This document shows positions 1 to 8,359 of a stretch of 64,000 nucleotides of DNA, piece by piece. The DNA comes from Aeromonas jandaei (GTDB lineage Bacteria; Pseudomonadota; Gammaproteobacteria; Enterobacterales; Aeromonadaceae). Position numbers and translations under genes: made by a program. The stretch is taken from contig NZ_CP149571.1 in assembly GCF_037890695.1 (NCBI RefSeq), positions 2,200,001 to 2,264,000 on the forward strand. Reading direction: 5' to 3'. The notes beneath the pieces were generated by a model. It ran no database searches. It had not been told where the DNA came from and saw only the letters and a program-made list of their open reading frames with translations. Position 1 is the stretch's first letter. Every line of letters begins with the position of its first letter.

Positions 1-158
1 CAGCCTTCGCTGATGCAGTACTCTTCGACGTCGGTGCGCTCTTTGCCGTTCAGGCGAATACCGATCGGATGCTCGAAGCAGGCCGCCACATAGTGGGGGC
101 TGCGGGGATTGCAGGAGAGGTGATCCGGCAGTGCCGGCTTGGTGCTGGTATCGCTCAT
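1..158 (-). CDS. DUF3297 family protein (N-terminal part, runs off the window)
   Basis: The first 52 residues of a protein read leftward from an ATG at 156-158 and continue past the window edge. The visible part contains HLSCNPRSPHY and HPIGIRLNGKERTDVEEY, which I recognise as the start of the small DUF3297 family, conserved in proteobacteria and without a known function. There is no signal peptide. The 117 bases between it and the next gene hold no further ORF. The family call rests on memory of the N-terminal motif only. Confidence 0.7.
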   Translation of the reverse strand, partial: MSDTSTKPALPDHLSCNPRSPHYVAACFEHPIGIRLNGKERTDVEEYCISEG

Positions 159-275
159 GGCTATGACCCGAAATGGATATAAAGTGGGGCATTGTAGAGA
201 ATGGCGTCATGGCATTCAAGGTAACGCCTGCCCGCCCTGCCGCAGCATGTCAGCAATCAGCCACTGTTTTTGACT

Positions 276-707
276 TCAGATGCCCCGCTGCCAATGCATG
301 ATGATCTCGGCGTGGCCGCTATGCTCGCATATTCTCTGCTCCCCCTCGTGAAAGCCGTTGCGGGTGTAAAAGCGTCGCGCCTGCTCATTCTCGGCGTAGA
401 CGGTGAGCTCAAGTTGCTCATGCCGTGACTTGAGGTGGTCGAGCAGCTGGCGACCCAGCCCCTGTGATTGCAAGCTCGGGGCGATGAAGAGGGCGGCAAC
501 AGAGCCCTGATGCCAGGAGATAAACCCCGCCAGCAGCCCTTGGTCGTCATAAACCCAGCTCTCGCTGGCGGGCAGATAGATATCCCGCATCGCTGCACGC
601 TGCGCATGCCAGAAGTCGGCGGGAATAAAGCCGTGGGCCTTGACCGAGGCCTGATACCAGAGCTCGACTGCGGCATCGAGATCGGATTCTGATAATGGGC
701 GGATCAT
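276..707 (-). CDS. GNAT family N-acetyltransferase
   Basis: A 143-residue single-domain acetyltransferase that would move an acetyl group from acetyl-CoA to an amine; the substrate is unknown. The acetyl-CoA pyrophosphate loop is visible as QSQGLGRQLL (residues 80-89), preceded by the beta-4 strand AALFIAPS and followed by ELTVYAENEQARRFYTRNGF, the usual beta-5/alpha-4 segment of GNAT enzymes of the YjaB/RimI type. The start ATG has GAGGGACTT directly upstream. The gene is separate from its neighbours and probably monocistronic. The fold call is firm, the substrate open. Confidence 0.85.
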   Translation of the reverse strand: MIRPLSESDLDAAVELWYQASVKAHGFIPADFWHAQRAAMRDIYLPASESWVYDDQGLLAGFISWHQGSVAALFIAPSLQSQGLGRQLLDHLKSRHEQLELTVYAENEQARRFYTRNGFHEGEQRICEHSGHAEIIMHWQRGI

Positions 708-752
708 AAGTCCCTCAATCGTTGAAGGTGGAAAATAGGCGAGGGGCTACGG

Positions 753-1031
753 CTATTCGCCAAGTCCCGTCACGGTATAGTGTCTCTCGACATTGACCGT
801 GATATCCCCCCAGCGGGAGGCTTTGACCCGGGCCTGATGGGCGGCAAAGGCGGCCGGATCGCGAAAGGTCTCGCAGACCTCGAAGCGGCATGGATTGAGT
901 CTGCTTTGCATCACCTCGAACTGCTGGCAGCCATGTTCCTGTCGGGTCAGCTGGATATGGTTATCAAGCTCCCCCATGACGGCTGGTAAATCGGAGGCAG
1001 GCACAATGATATAACCGGTTAGCACAACCAT
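753..1031 (-). CDS. Antibiotic biosynthesis monooxygenase (ABM) domain protein
   Basis: A 92-residue ABM/dimeric alpha-beta barrel protein. It starts MVVLTGYIIVPASD and contains the typical QEHGCQQFEVMQS and FEVCETFRDPAAFAAHQ segments, the second being the strand and helix where ABM proteins carry the conserved W/E-x-F-x-D...H pattern. Relatives are small cofactor-free oxygenases or quinone-handling enzymes, but many have no assigned substrate. I place the start at the ATG at 1029-1031 because AAGAGAT lies just before it; an in-frame extension to 1109 has no good ribosome site and would add 26 unconserved residues. Confidence 0.75.
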   Translation of the reverse strand: MVVLTGYIIVPASDLPAVMGELDNHIQLTRQEHGCQQFEVMQSRLNPCRFEVCETFRDPAAFAAHQARVKASRWGDITVNVERHYTVTGLGE

Positions 1032-1175
1032 ATTTATCTCTTTGGTGGGCAACATTGTTAGATGTATTGTCGAAGCAAGGTCAGATGTTTTTATTTGCTG
1101 TGAACTCACCCAACCTCTTTTTATATTTTAAATATCTGGCCAGCACAAAATAAATGGAATCCATAAAGACAGGGG

Positions 1176-1634
1176 CTACATGGTGGTTACCGCTATCTGC
1201 TGGAGTTTTTGTTGGTGCGGACTGGACTGACGAATAAAATAGCCAATGCACTCTTCATCGCTCTCATCGAGACAGATTAACAACTGATCTTCCGATGGCG
1301 AAAATTTCAGATAGTAGACATAGTCGGTATCCTCATTCTGCGACATATCAAAGCAATCTTTGCCGCCATTCTCATTGAGAATATGCTCTTCCAGCTTGTA
1401 AAATCCGGAAGCGGATGGCTCGCGTTCAATAATATAGGATGATTCGATCTGCTGCTGGTTTGCCGAGGTATAGAGACGGCCATCCGCCCTGAAGTCGTAC
1501 TCTTCATAACAGCTGGTATCGGCAAAATTGAGGCGCCATACCCCGATAACCGGATGAGCATCACTGTTAATGGTCTGGCCTGCATGGAGATTCATGCTGA
1601 AGAGAATGGAGAATATAGCCGCAGTCTTGTTCAT
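1176..1634 (-). CDS. Hypothetical secreted protein
   Basis: About 152 residues beginning with a cleavable signal peptide (MNKTAAIFSILFSMNLHAGQ, likely cut after HAG). The mature part is acidic and includes VIGVWRLNFADTSCYEEYDF, a pattern reminiscent of small periplasmic proteins that open with a GxW strand and end in a beta-rich fold, and four cysteines that could form disulfides. I do not recognise the family. The start was chosen at the ATG preceded by CAGGGATGACC rather than seven codons upstream. It stands alone on the minus strand. Confidence 0.6.
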   Translation of the reverse strand: MNKTAAIFSILFSMNLHAGQTINSDAHPVIGVWRLNFADTSCYEEYDFRADGRLYTSANQQQIESSYIIEREPSASGFYKLEEHILNENGGKDCFDMSQNEDTDYVYYLKFSPSEDQLLICLDESDEECIGYFIRQSSPHQQKLQQIAVTTM

Positions 1635-2129
1635 CTGGTCATCCCTGATATCCATGCGCTGTTATTGAGCCTGGCTTGCCAACGTAGCGTTTATCCAGTT
1701 ACCGCACTGTTGGCTGCCGTTATCCAGCTTCCATTCTTCAGCTGCCATTCGTTACCGTGCGGCTTGCGGGGCCAGCATTGACCGGAAACACCCCTATGGC
1801 TCTGCTGCAAAGCCCTTATTGTGCGCGTTCGCACGATGAAAAGTTATCAAAAATTATCAAAAATCTTTAAAACCAGCGGCCTGTCACATTGCGCAAAGTC
1901 AGGGCTGGCGCAGCTGGCGGCGCTCATCGGTCATATTGGCGATTAATGTGGTGTTTTCTTTTATATTTTATAATCCAAATCCCCTTGCTGAATATCGCAA
2001 TGTCCCATTATCTTTGTCTGGCCGCAGCAGGTCATGACAAGCGACCAACATCAATACCGATGGGTATGTTATCGCTTATTTCTGTCTCCTCCGTGCAAAA
2101 TCAACATAGACGCAGAAGCTGGAGTTTTT
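1635..2129. other. 495-base intergenic region
   Basis: The divergent spacer between a minus-strand secreted protein and the DUF805 gene. It is AT-richer than its surroundings, especially around 1840-1870 (repeated TTATCAAAAA). Short open frames exist but none has a credible ribosome site or composition. It probably holds the promoters of both neighbours; I cannot place them with confidence. Confidence 0.5.
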
Positions 2130-2471
2130 ATGAACTGGTATTTTCGTGCAATTCAGAAATTTGCTGATTTCAAAGGACGGGCCTCGCGCAAAGAATATTG
2201 GATGTTTGTACTTATCAACACCGTTATTTGTGTCATTCTCTCGCTGCTGACCAAACAGCTGGATTATGGCTACAAACTGATGGGCGTATATGGTCTCTTT
2301 ATTATTGTGCCCTGCTGGGCATTGAGTGTGCGTCGTCTGCACGATATTGACCGCAATGGCTGGTTTTTGTTGCTGGGATTAATCCCGATTATCGGCCCGC
2401 TGATGGTGCTCTTTTTCAAGGCCAAGCGTGGCAACCCATATGCCAACCGTTATGGTGCCGCACCGCTTTAA
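2130..2471 (+). CDS. DUF805 family inner-membrane protein
   Basis: A 113-residue membrane protein of the DUF805 (YhaH/YhaI) family. The N-terminal signature FADFKGRASRKEYWMFVLIN is followed by transmembrane segments near residues 27-40 and 50-62, the hallmark SVRRLHDIDRNGWFLLL, and a last hydrophobic segment (LIPIIGPLMVLFF), ending in a short GNPYANRYG tail. Start chosen at the ATG with GGAG five to ten bases upstream; a longer frame reading has no site. The function of the family is unknown. The gene appears monocistronic. Confidence 0.9.
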   Translation: MNWYFRAIQKFADFKGRASRKEYWMFVLINTVICVILSLLTKQLDYGYKLMGVYGLFIIVPCWALSVRRLHDIDRNGWFLLLGLIPIIGPLMVLFFKAKRGNPYANRYGAAPL

Positions 2472-2761
2472 GCCGTGCATCCTGAAGCCTGATATGCATC
2501 GCTCCCGTGTAGCCTGGGGCTGGACTAAATGGAAAGAGTCCGGCCTCTTTTTATATCAAGCCGTTTGATATGCCTATTGATATAAATGCCGGCTCATCCG
2601 GATACAGATCTGGCCGGATGGCCTTTTTTATGCCACATCAATAAGTCGATAACCGACCAGCGCTTGCGCATTGTGCCGGTTATCGAGCTCTCATTACTTT
2701 CCGCCTACTGCATTGCCCCATCCACTGCACCGGGGCGACTCCCCTTATATCCCGTCCATGT
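2472..2761. other. Convergent intergenic spacer with weak hairpins
   Basis: A spacer between the plus-strand DUF805 gene and a minus-strand secreted protein. Two small hairpins followed by T runs are visible: AGAGTCCGGCCTCTTTTT near 2535 and CTGGCCGGATGGCCTTTTTT near 2611-2630. Either could end the DUF805 transcript; both stems are short. Confidence 0.4.
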
Positions 2762-3439
2762 TCACTTGCTGCCCGCATCCAGCGGGAAGGAGAACAGATC
2801 CCGGCGGTAGGTCTCGACCACCAGACTGAACGGCGTGCCATCTTCACGGGAGAGCAGGGCACGGTGCTGCAATACCTGCTCGGGGATGGCCAATGGCGCC
2901 TTGCTGGTGGTGATGGCGGGCATCTTCATCTCCCAGCCAGCCGGCAGGGGTGACCAGAGCAGGGTCGAAGAGAGGGTTTTGCGGCTGAAGTTGAGCGCCT
3001 TGACCGCGAGCCCGAACGGGGTGTCGCTGCTGTCGAGCAGCTGGTTCATCTCCGGAGTGAGGCGGCTTTTGACATACCAGTTGTCCGCTTCCGAGAAGAT
3101 ATGATCACCGCAAGTTAGCTGCACCCGACGATAGCCCACCGGCTCATCGGCGCTGATCTTGAACAGCTCGCGGGTGGCGGCATCGGCTGGTTTGCGTGTT
3201 GTCTGGTCACGCAGGGCGCGAATGCGCGGTTCGCCCGCCATCTTGTGGTCGGCGCACCAGTTTTGCAGGGTGACGGTAGCACTCGGGTTGCTCAGCAAGG
3301 TGGCGTTGAGGGTTTGCAGCAGGGCCTGTGCCTTGAGACGGGTCATGGGGCCATCTTGCCAGCCATCGGGGGCCTTCTCTTGCGCCTGTACGGCGCCGTG
3401 GCAGAGCAGGGCGGCCAGCAATAGCATTCGGATCTTCAT
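2762..3439 (-). CDS. Hypothetical periplasmic protein
   Basis: A 225-residue protein with a clear signal peptide (MKIRMLLLAALLCHGAVQAQ, cleavage after VQA). The mature part has a conserved-looking N-terminal helix-rich half with DGWQDGPMTRLKAQALLQTLNATLL and two cysteines (NWCADHKM, LTCGDHIF), then a C-terminal half resembling DUF3053-like or uncharacterised Aeromonas periplasmic proteins; I cannot name a family. The ATG at 3437-3439 is preceded by a G-rich site (GGGAAAGGTAATGAAAAC, read on the minus strand). It lies downstream of phoQ in the same direction, separated by a stem-loop. Confidence 0.6.
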   Translation of the reverse strand: MKIRMLLLAALLCHGAVQAQEKAPDGWQDGPMTRLKAQALLQTLNATLLSNPSATVTLQNWCADHKMAGEPRIRALRDQTTRKPADAATRELFKISADEPVGYRRVQLTCGDHIFSEADNWYVKSRLTPEMNQLLDSSDTPFGLAVKALNFSRKTLSSTLLWSPLPAGWEMKMPAITTSKAPLAIPEQVLQHRALLSREDGTPFSLVVETYRRDLFSFPLDAGSK

Positions 3440-3527
3440 GTTTTCATTACCTTTCCCGATTTTTTGTGACCGGATTGTAACATCGAGGGACATGAATGCG
3501 ACCAATATGTGGTCTGATGAGCAAAGG

Positions 3528-3554
3528 GTTGCGGGCCGCTAAAGGGCCCGCAAC
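3528..3554 (-). terminator. Stem-loop downstream of phoQ
   Basis: A perfect 10-bp inverted repeat, GTTGCGGGCC and GGCCCGCAAC, with a 7-base loop, lies 32 bases beyond the phoQ stop. The following T run (minus strand CCTTTGC) is short, so it may be an inefficient terminator or an mRNA-stabilising hairpin rather than a strong terminator. Confidence 0.5.
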
Positions 3555-3585
3555 GCAGAGGTTTTGCAGGGAGGCTGGCCGGAGG

Positions 3586-4971
3586 TCAGGGCAAGTCCAG
3601 GGTAAAACGGGCACCGCCAAGAGGAGATTCATCCACCCGGATCTGGCCGCCGTAGCTGTGGACGATTTCGGTCACTACCGCCAGACCGATGCCCTGACCC
3701 GGGGAGCTGTCGGCGCGCACGCCGCGCTGGAAGATCTGTTCGGATTTGGCCTCGTCGATGCCGGGGCCATCATCTTCCACCTCGATGCGCAGGCGCTCGA
3801 GATGGCGACGGAGGGTCACCCGCACCTCGCTGATGGCAAACTTGCAGGCGTTGTCGAGCAGGTTGCCCATTAACTCCATCAAGTCCCCCTGCTCGCCGTG
3901 GAACAGGGCATCATCATCGAATGTGAAGTGGGTTTGCAGCTTCTTGTGACGGTAGACCTTGGTCAGACTGGCGAGCAGCTTCTCGATGAGTGGCACCGGC
4001 TCGGTTCCCTTGCTGGCAAGGCGCTGGCGGCCGGTGACGGCGCGTCTGAGCTGGTACTGGATCATCTGATCCATGGTGAGGATCTGCTCGTTGATGTTGT
4101 CATGGATCTCCCGGCCCAGATCCAGCTCGCGGGTGGTCATCTGGATCAGCGCCTGCCGGGTTTTCAGGCTGTGGGCGAGATCGTTCAAGGCGTGCTGGTA
4201 GCGCTGGGTTTGTTGCCGTTCGTTCTCCAGCAGCTGGTTGACCGACTCGGTGAGCGGGGTGAGCTCCTGCTCGAAGTCGCTGGAGAGAGAGTCCAACTTG
4301 CCGGAGCGAATGTCATCGATCTGGCGGGCAATGGTGCGCAGGGAGCCGAGGCTCCAGTAGGTGGTGAGCAGCAGCAGGCTGGCCAGCAGCATGTAGGCGA
4401 GCACCGCTTGACGGGCGATATGGCCGAGATAGGCGAGGGATTCGGCGTGGTAGCGTTTGGCCGAATCGATCATCACTACGTAGTATGCAGTAGTGCCGTT
4501 GCCGGGATTGCGGATAAAACGCAGGCTGTAGACGAAGTAGCTCTCGCCGTTCTTGATGGTGTGCTTCTTGAAGAAGTAGTCGAGATCCATCCCCCCCAGA
4601 TACTGCATCAGGTCGCCACAGATACTCTCCTTGGCCTTGATCACTTCCGGCATGTGCAGGCTCGACCAGATACGCTCGCCATCGGCGCGGCAAATCAGGG
4701 TATCGAGGTCGGCATCCCCGGCATTGCGGGAGATGTGGCTGAGATCGGTAGGGCCGCCATGGCTCGGCTCGGTCGAGGAGAAGAGTTTGGCCAGGTTCTC
4801 CTGCATCCGGGCGCTCGCTTTCTGGGTCTGCTCCTCGACATGGCCGAGGTAGAGGGCATAGACGGCAAAGCCCATGCTGAGGGCGATGACCAGCAGGGAG
4901 CTGAGCAGCAGCTTGATATGCAGCGAGCGGCGCAGCACCCGCACCATCCGCAGTAGCGGGCAGAATCGCAT
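3586..4971 (-). CDS. phoQ: Sensor histidine kinase, PhoQ-type
   Basis: A 461-residue membrane sensor kinase paired with the OmpR-type regulator upstream. It has a transmembrane segment near residues 20-44, a periplasmic domain of about 140 residues, a second transmembrane segment (about 188-206), a HAMP-like linker, a DHp helix with the phospho-accepting His in LNDLAHSLKTRQAL (about residue 267) and a HATPase domain with N (LMGNLLDNACKFA), G1 (VEDDGPGI) and G2 (GQGIGLAVV) boxes. The order and His position match PhoQ of enterics, which senses Mg2+, acid and cationic peptides. A GTG nine bases upstream is possible, but the ATG overlaps the phoP stop as TGATG, which favours coupled translation. 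PhoQ identity is inferred, since the acidic sensor patch cannot be verified. Confidence 0.8.
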   Translation of the reverse strand: MRFCPLLRMVRVLRRSLHIKLLLSSLLVIALSMGFAVYALYLGHVEEQTQKASARMQENLAKLFSSTEPSHGGPTDLSHISRNAGDADLDTLICRADGERIWSSLHMPEVIKAKESICGDLMQYLGGMDLDYFFKKHTIKNGESYFVYSLRFIRNPGNGTTAYYVVMIDSAKRYHAESLAYLGHIARQAVLAYMLLASLLLLTTYWSLGSLRTIARQIDDIRSGKLDSLSSDFEQELTPLTESVNQLLENERQQTQRYQHALNDLAHSLKTRQALIQMTTRELDLGREIHDNINEQILTMDQMIQYQLRRAVTGRQRLASKGTEPVPLIEKLLASLTKVYRHKKLQTHFTFDDDALFHGEQGDLMELMGNLLDNACKFAISEVRVTLRRHLERLRIEVEDDGPGIDEAKSEQIFQRGVRADSSPGQGIGLAVVTEIVHSYGGQIRVDESPLGGARFTLDLP

Positions 4972-5645
4972 CAGTTGCACGACAGGTTGAAGATGTAACC
5001 CTGACGGCGGATGGTGGAGATGGGTTGAATCGTCCCCTCCGGATCCAGTTTCTTGCGCAGGCGACTCACCATGACCTCGATGGTGTTGGGATCCCCTTCG
5101 CCATCGCCGTAGAGCTGGTCGAGCAGCTGCTGCTTGGAGACCACCTGACGGGCGTTGCGCATCAGGTACTCCAGAATGAGGTATTCGAAGCTGGTGAGCA
5201 CGGCCACTTCACCGGCGATGGTCAGCTCCTTGCGGGAGAGATCGAGCTCGTAGTCACCCGCTTTCACTCGCGGCGAGATAAAGCCGGCACTGCGGCGCAC
5301 CAGCGCGTTGAGACGCGCCAGCAGCTCATCCTTCTGAAACGGTTTGACCAGATAGTCATCGGCACCTGCTTCCAGTCCTTCCACCTTGTCCTGCCAGTTG
5401 CCACGGGCGGTGAGGACGATGATGGGAAAGGGGATCTGCTTTTCGCGCAGTTCGCGGATCAGTTGCAGGCCATCCATATCAGGCAGACCCAGATCGATGA
5501 TGGCCACGTCGATGGGGTAATCCGTTGCATAGTGCTGCGCAATCCCTGCCTGATCGGTGCTGTAGACCTGATTGTCTGCTTCGGTCAGCAGAGAGGAGAG
5601 GTGGTGATTGAGCAGCTTGTCGTCTTCGACCAGGAGAATTTTCAT
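4971..5645 (-). CDS. phoP: Response regulator, PhoP-type (OmpR/PhoB family)
   Basis: A 224-residue regulator with a receiver domain (acidic pocket EDD at residues 7-9, phospho-acceptor Asp51 in IIDLGLPDMDG, switch Thr in VLTARG, Lys in DDYLVKPF) and a winged-helix DNA-binding domain whose C-terminus reads EVMVSRLRKKL...TIRRQGYIF. Length and D51 match PhoP. The start is the ATG at 5643-5645 followed by KILLVEDD; upstream in-frame codons encode unconserved residues. The stop overlaps the kinase start, so phoP and phoQ form one operon with a promoter presumably between 5646 and 5857, facing the divergent bactofilin gene. Confidence 0.85.
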   Translation of the reverse strand: MKILLVEDDKLLNHHLSSLLTEADNQVYSTDQAGIAQHYATDYPIDVAIIDLGLPDMDGLQLIRELREKQIPFPIIVLTARGNWQDKVEGLEAGADDYLVKPFQKDELLARLNALVRRSAGFISPRVKAGDYELDLSRKELTIAGEVAVLTSFEYLILEYLMRNARQVVSKQQLLDQLYGDGEGDPNTIEVMVSRLRKKLDPEGTIQPISTIRRQGYIFNLSCN

Positions 5646-5857
5646 GGTGTGTGCGGCGGTCATAGGGATCCAAGCAGTCAATTAGAAGATGTTCGCTATG
5701 CGGAGTCAATCCGTATCCTAATGCCTCCCGCCTGTATCGGGACTGAATCACCCGGGCTTCAGAGTTTCCTCCGATTGGTCGTCTATCCCGAGCATGTTGT
5801 TATCGATGGCCATCGCATCGGCATTTGCTGACTGGCCATGCTGCAAAGGGTGTGGTG

Positions 5858-6532
5858 ATGAGAGAGATGGCCATCAGGTGGCGATGCCACCTGCAGGAGC
5901 GGGAGCGTAGCGACCTTCTCTATCTGGTCTGGCTCTGCTGGGGTGCGGCACTGCTGCTCTATGTGCTGGGGTCGGATGCCTATTTATGGCCAGTGGCGCC
6001 CATGCCGCTGGTTCTGCTTGTCTGGTTGGGGGAGAGATTCGGAATGTTTGGACGAAAAGCCAAGAGCGAGGGCTCAGTGCCGGAAAAGGCAACGGTGATC
6101 GCCGCAGGTGCCCGCTTCAAGGGGGAGTTGCAGCTTGAGGGGGATCTGGAGGTGCGTGGAGTGCTGGTCGGCACCATAGTGCTGAGCGACGGGATCCTGC
6201 GCATCATGGCGGGTGGTCGTGTCGAGGGAGAGGTGAAGGCTCCCCATGTCATCATCAATGGCTTGCTGGATGGTACCTGCTCTGCCGCCGAAGTCGAAAT
6301 ACTCGAGAGTGGCCGCATGCAGGGGACGTTCAAGGGCGGCAGCCTCTCCATCAGCAAGGGAGGCAACTTTATCGGTCACTCTCGTCCGGATGAGAGCTCT
6401 GCCAGCTCTCCCGCACCGGTACCAGCCAATCAGGAGCTAGAGAGCGTGCCCGTCGAGGGGAAAGGAAATGTGAAGGCACTGGCCAAAGAGGGGCGTGGCA
6501 AAGGCAGCGAGCAGTTGGCCAGGCAGGCGTGA
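5858..6532 (+). CDS. Bactofilin with N-terminal membrane anchor
   Basis: A 224-residue polymerising cytoskeletal protein. Two hydrophobic segments occupy about residues 19-36 and 42-54, then the right-handed beta-helix of the bactofilin (DUF583) domain follows: short repeats such as GVLVGTIVLSDGILRIMAGGRVEGEVKAPHVIINGLLDGT are visible as alternating hydrophobic and Gly residues (quoted only in part by position, about 72-165). The C-terminus is a low-complexity charged tail. Bactofilins form nucleotide-free filaments that scaffold wall enzymes or shape determinants. The start was taken at ATG 5858 (AAGGG seven bases upstream). It is divergent from phoPQ. No M23 peptidase partner lies beside it. 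Confidence 0.85.
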   Translation: MREMAIRWRCHLQERERSDLLYLVWLCWGAALLLYVLGSDAYLWPVAPMPLVLLVWLGERFGMFGRKAKSEGSVPEKATVIAAGARFKGELQLEGDLEVRGVLVGTIVLSDGILRIMAGGRVEGEVKAPHVIINGLLDGTCSAAEVEILESGRMQGTFKGGSLSISKGGNFIGHSRPDESSASSPAPVPANQELESVPVEGKGNVKALAKEGRGKGSEQLARQA

Positions 6533-6592
6533 TGGATGCCGGATAGCAAGAGGGGGCCATGGTGGCCCCCTCTTTTGTCTGTCTGCAACGCC

Positions 6593-7141
6593 TTAGCTGC
6601 GGCGTGGCGGCAGCATATTGGTCAGGGTGTTGTCCTTGAGCACATGGTGATGGAAGAGGGCGGCCACAGTGTGCAGGGCGATCAGGGCATAACCCAGGTT
6701 GCCCAGAGTCTCATGCACATCCTTGATAAACCCTTTGGCGTCAGGGCTCGGCGATATCAGCGCAGGCAACTCAAACCCGAAGAAGGGGATGGGCTTGCCG
6801 GCGGCGCTCAGCAGCAGCCAGCCACACAGCGGGGTCAGAATGAGGAAGCCGTAGAGGGCGATATGGGCCAGCTTGGCCAGCTTGTGCATCAGGGGGGAGA
6901 GCTCGGGCACGATACGCGGCGTCGGGCTCATCCAGCGCAGGGCCAGTCTGACAAAGACCAGTGCGAAGATCAGCAGCCCCAGCATGAAGTGCCACTCCTT
7001 CATCAGGTCCCGACCCGGGTCTCCTTTGGGAAAAATGTCGCGAAATTCGATCAGGGCATAGACGGCGATCATGGCCCACAGGGTGAGCCAGTGCAGCCCG
7101 AGACTCAGGGTGCCGTAGCGTTGTTCACTGTTCATCAGCAT
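6593..7141 (-). CDS. Cytochrome b561 family di-heme membrane protein
   Basis: A 182-residue four-helix membrane protein of the bacterial cytochrome b561 (CybB/YceJ) family, which carries two b hemes and passes electrons between quinol and an acceptor (superoxide or formate/oxidase partners in relatives). The heme-ligand histidines appear in SLGLHWLTLW (first helix), KEWHFMLGL (second helix), and ALHTVAALFHHHVLKD (last helix), with LAHIALYGFLILTPLCGWLL as the third helix. The N-terminus RYGTLSLGLHWL is typical. It is monocistronic, with the ATG or an in-frame ATG two codons later as possible starts. Confidence 0.85.
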   Translation of the reverse strand: MLMNSEQRYGTLSLGLHWLTLWAMIAVYALIEFRDIFPKGDPGRDLMKEWHFMLGLLIFALVFVRLALRWMSPTPRIVPELSPLMHKLAKLAHIALYGFLILTPLCGWLLLSAAGKPIPFFGFELPALISPSPDAKGFIKDVHETLGNLGYALIALHTVAALFHHHVLKDNTLTNMLPPRRS

Positions 7142-7407
7142 GGTTGGTTTCCTTCAGTCAAAGAGTCACATCCGTGTGGCATCTCCCGATGAGCGAAACG
7201 ATCGGAGGAGGCCAGTTCCATTGGCGACGCCTGCCGGATGCACACAGGTGCAGGCCGGAGCGCCCGTTAGAGGAAAATCGTCTGTATTTTCCGCATGATA
7301 CTGCCATGGAGATGGTATCACTGCCGGCTCGTTGAGGAGCTGATCAATACCACACAATTTACAGGTTAATTAAACCGTGAGCAGTGTGAAGCGCCCGTGA
7401 AAAGATT

Positions 7408-7430
7408 GGCCTGACCCTGATGGTCAGGCC
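7408..7430 (-). terminator. Terminator hairpin at the end of trmO
   Basis: A perfect 9-bp inverted repeat, GGCCTGACC and GGTCAGGCC, with a 5-base loop overlaps the trmO stop codon and is followed on the minus strand by AATCTTTTC. It is a plausible intrinsic terminator of moderate strength. Confidence 0.6.
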
Positions 7431-8128
7431 GGTTCGATGGCAATGACCAGGCAGGCGGGTTCGCTGATCCGGAAACGGACGTTGCAGTTGAACAGCCGCA
7501 CGCCGTACTCCTTCTCGTCCGGCTTGCCCTTCTTGTAGGCAGGGCGTGGATCCTGTGCCAGCACTTCGCTCACCAGCTGGCGCAGTTCGGGGTAGCGCTG
7601 GCTCCATGTTTGCAGCTGCAACTCTGCGTCCGTGCTGAAGCTCACCGTCAGCGGCGGGGTCGGGGCATCGGGGGCAAAGCCGCCACGGGCCTCCGGCAAG
7701 CTGTCGGCATAGGGAATATAGGGTTTGATATCGACGATGGGAGTGCCATCGAGCAGGTCGACGGCCCCCAGCTCCAGCCAGAGTTTACCGCGCTCGCGAC
7801 CCACCCCGTGCAGCTCGACCACCGAGAGGCCGAGCGGATTGGGGCGAAAGGTGGAACGGGTAGCAAAGACCCCGACCCGCTCGTTGCCGCCCAGGCGCGG
7901 CGGGCGAACCGTCGGATTCCACCCCTGCTCCATGGTCTGGTGAAAGACGAAGCTGAGCCACAGATGGGAGAACTGCTCGATGCCGCGTAGCACGTCCGGC
8001 TGATCGTAGGGGGGGCGCAGCTCGAGGCGGGCACGGGCCGATTTGACCAGGCCGGGCTGGCGCGGAATGGCGAACTTCTCCTTGTAGGGAGAGCGGATAA
8101 TTCCGAGGGTGTCGATTTCGAACTTCAT
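7424..8128 (-). CDS. trmO: tRNA (N6-threonylcarbamoyladenosine37-N6)-methyltransferase TrmO
   Basis: A 234-residue SAM-dependent enzyme that methylates t6A37 of certain tRNAs to m6t6A. It matches E. coli YaeB/TrmO in length and has the UPF0066 signature: FEIDTLGIIRSPYKEKFAIPRQPGL at the N-terminus, GIEQFSHLWLSFVFHQ, VGVFATRSTFRPNPLGLSVVEL and LDGTPIVDIKPYIPYADS (positions about 50-150). The C-terminal half carries DPRPAYKK. The start ATG at 8126-8128 has AGGATCC before it; the very long upstream reading to 8923 is antisense to the next gene and not coding. Confidence 0.92.
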   Translation of the reverse strand: MKFEIDTLGIIRSPYKEKFAIPRQPGLVKSARARLELRPPYDQPDVLRGIEQFSHLWLSFVFHQTMEQGWNPTVRPPRLGGNERVGVFATRSTFRPNPLGLSVVELHGVGRERGKLWLELGAVDLLDGTPIVDIKPYIPYADSLPEARGGFAPDAPTPPLTVSFSTDAELQLQTWSQRYPELRQLVSEVLAQDPRPAYKKGKPDEKEYGVRLFNCNVRFRISEPACLVIAIEPA

Positions 8129-8359
8129 GGCGGATCCTGGCTGAAAACCCTGGCAATTTAGCACATGCGGCCCCAAAACGCAGGTTTCCCCGTGCGGCGC
8201 CCTCGCCGTCGGCTGCCGTGATCCCCGTCTCATCCCGGTATATCGAGGGCTGTGCCTTGGCGCCAAGTTGCGTAGGGTGGGACAAACAGGAGGGGCGGTG
8301 CTGGCTCGCCACGGTGCGAAGACCGTAACAGTAAGCCGGATGGATGAGGAGGGAGAGGG

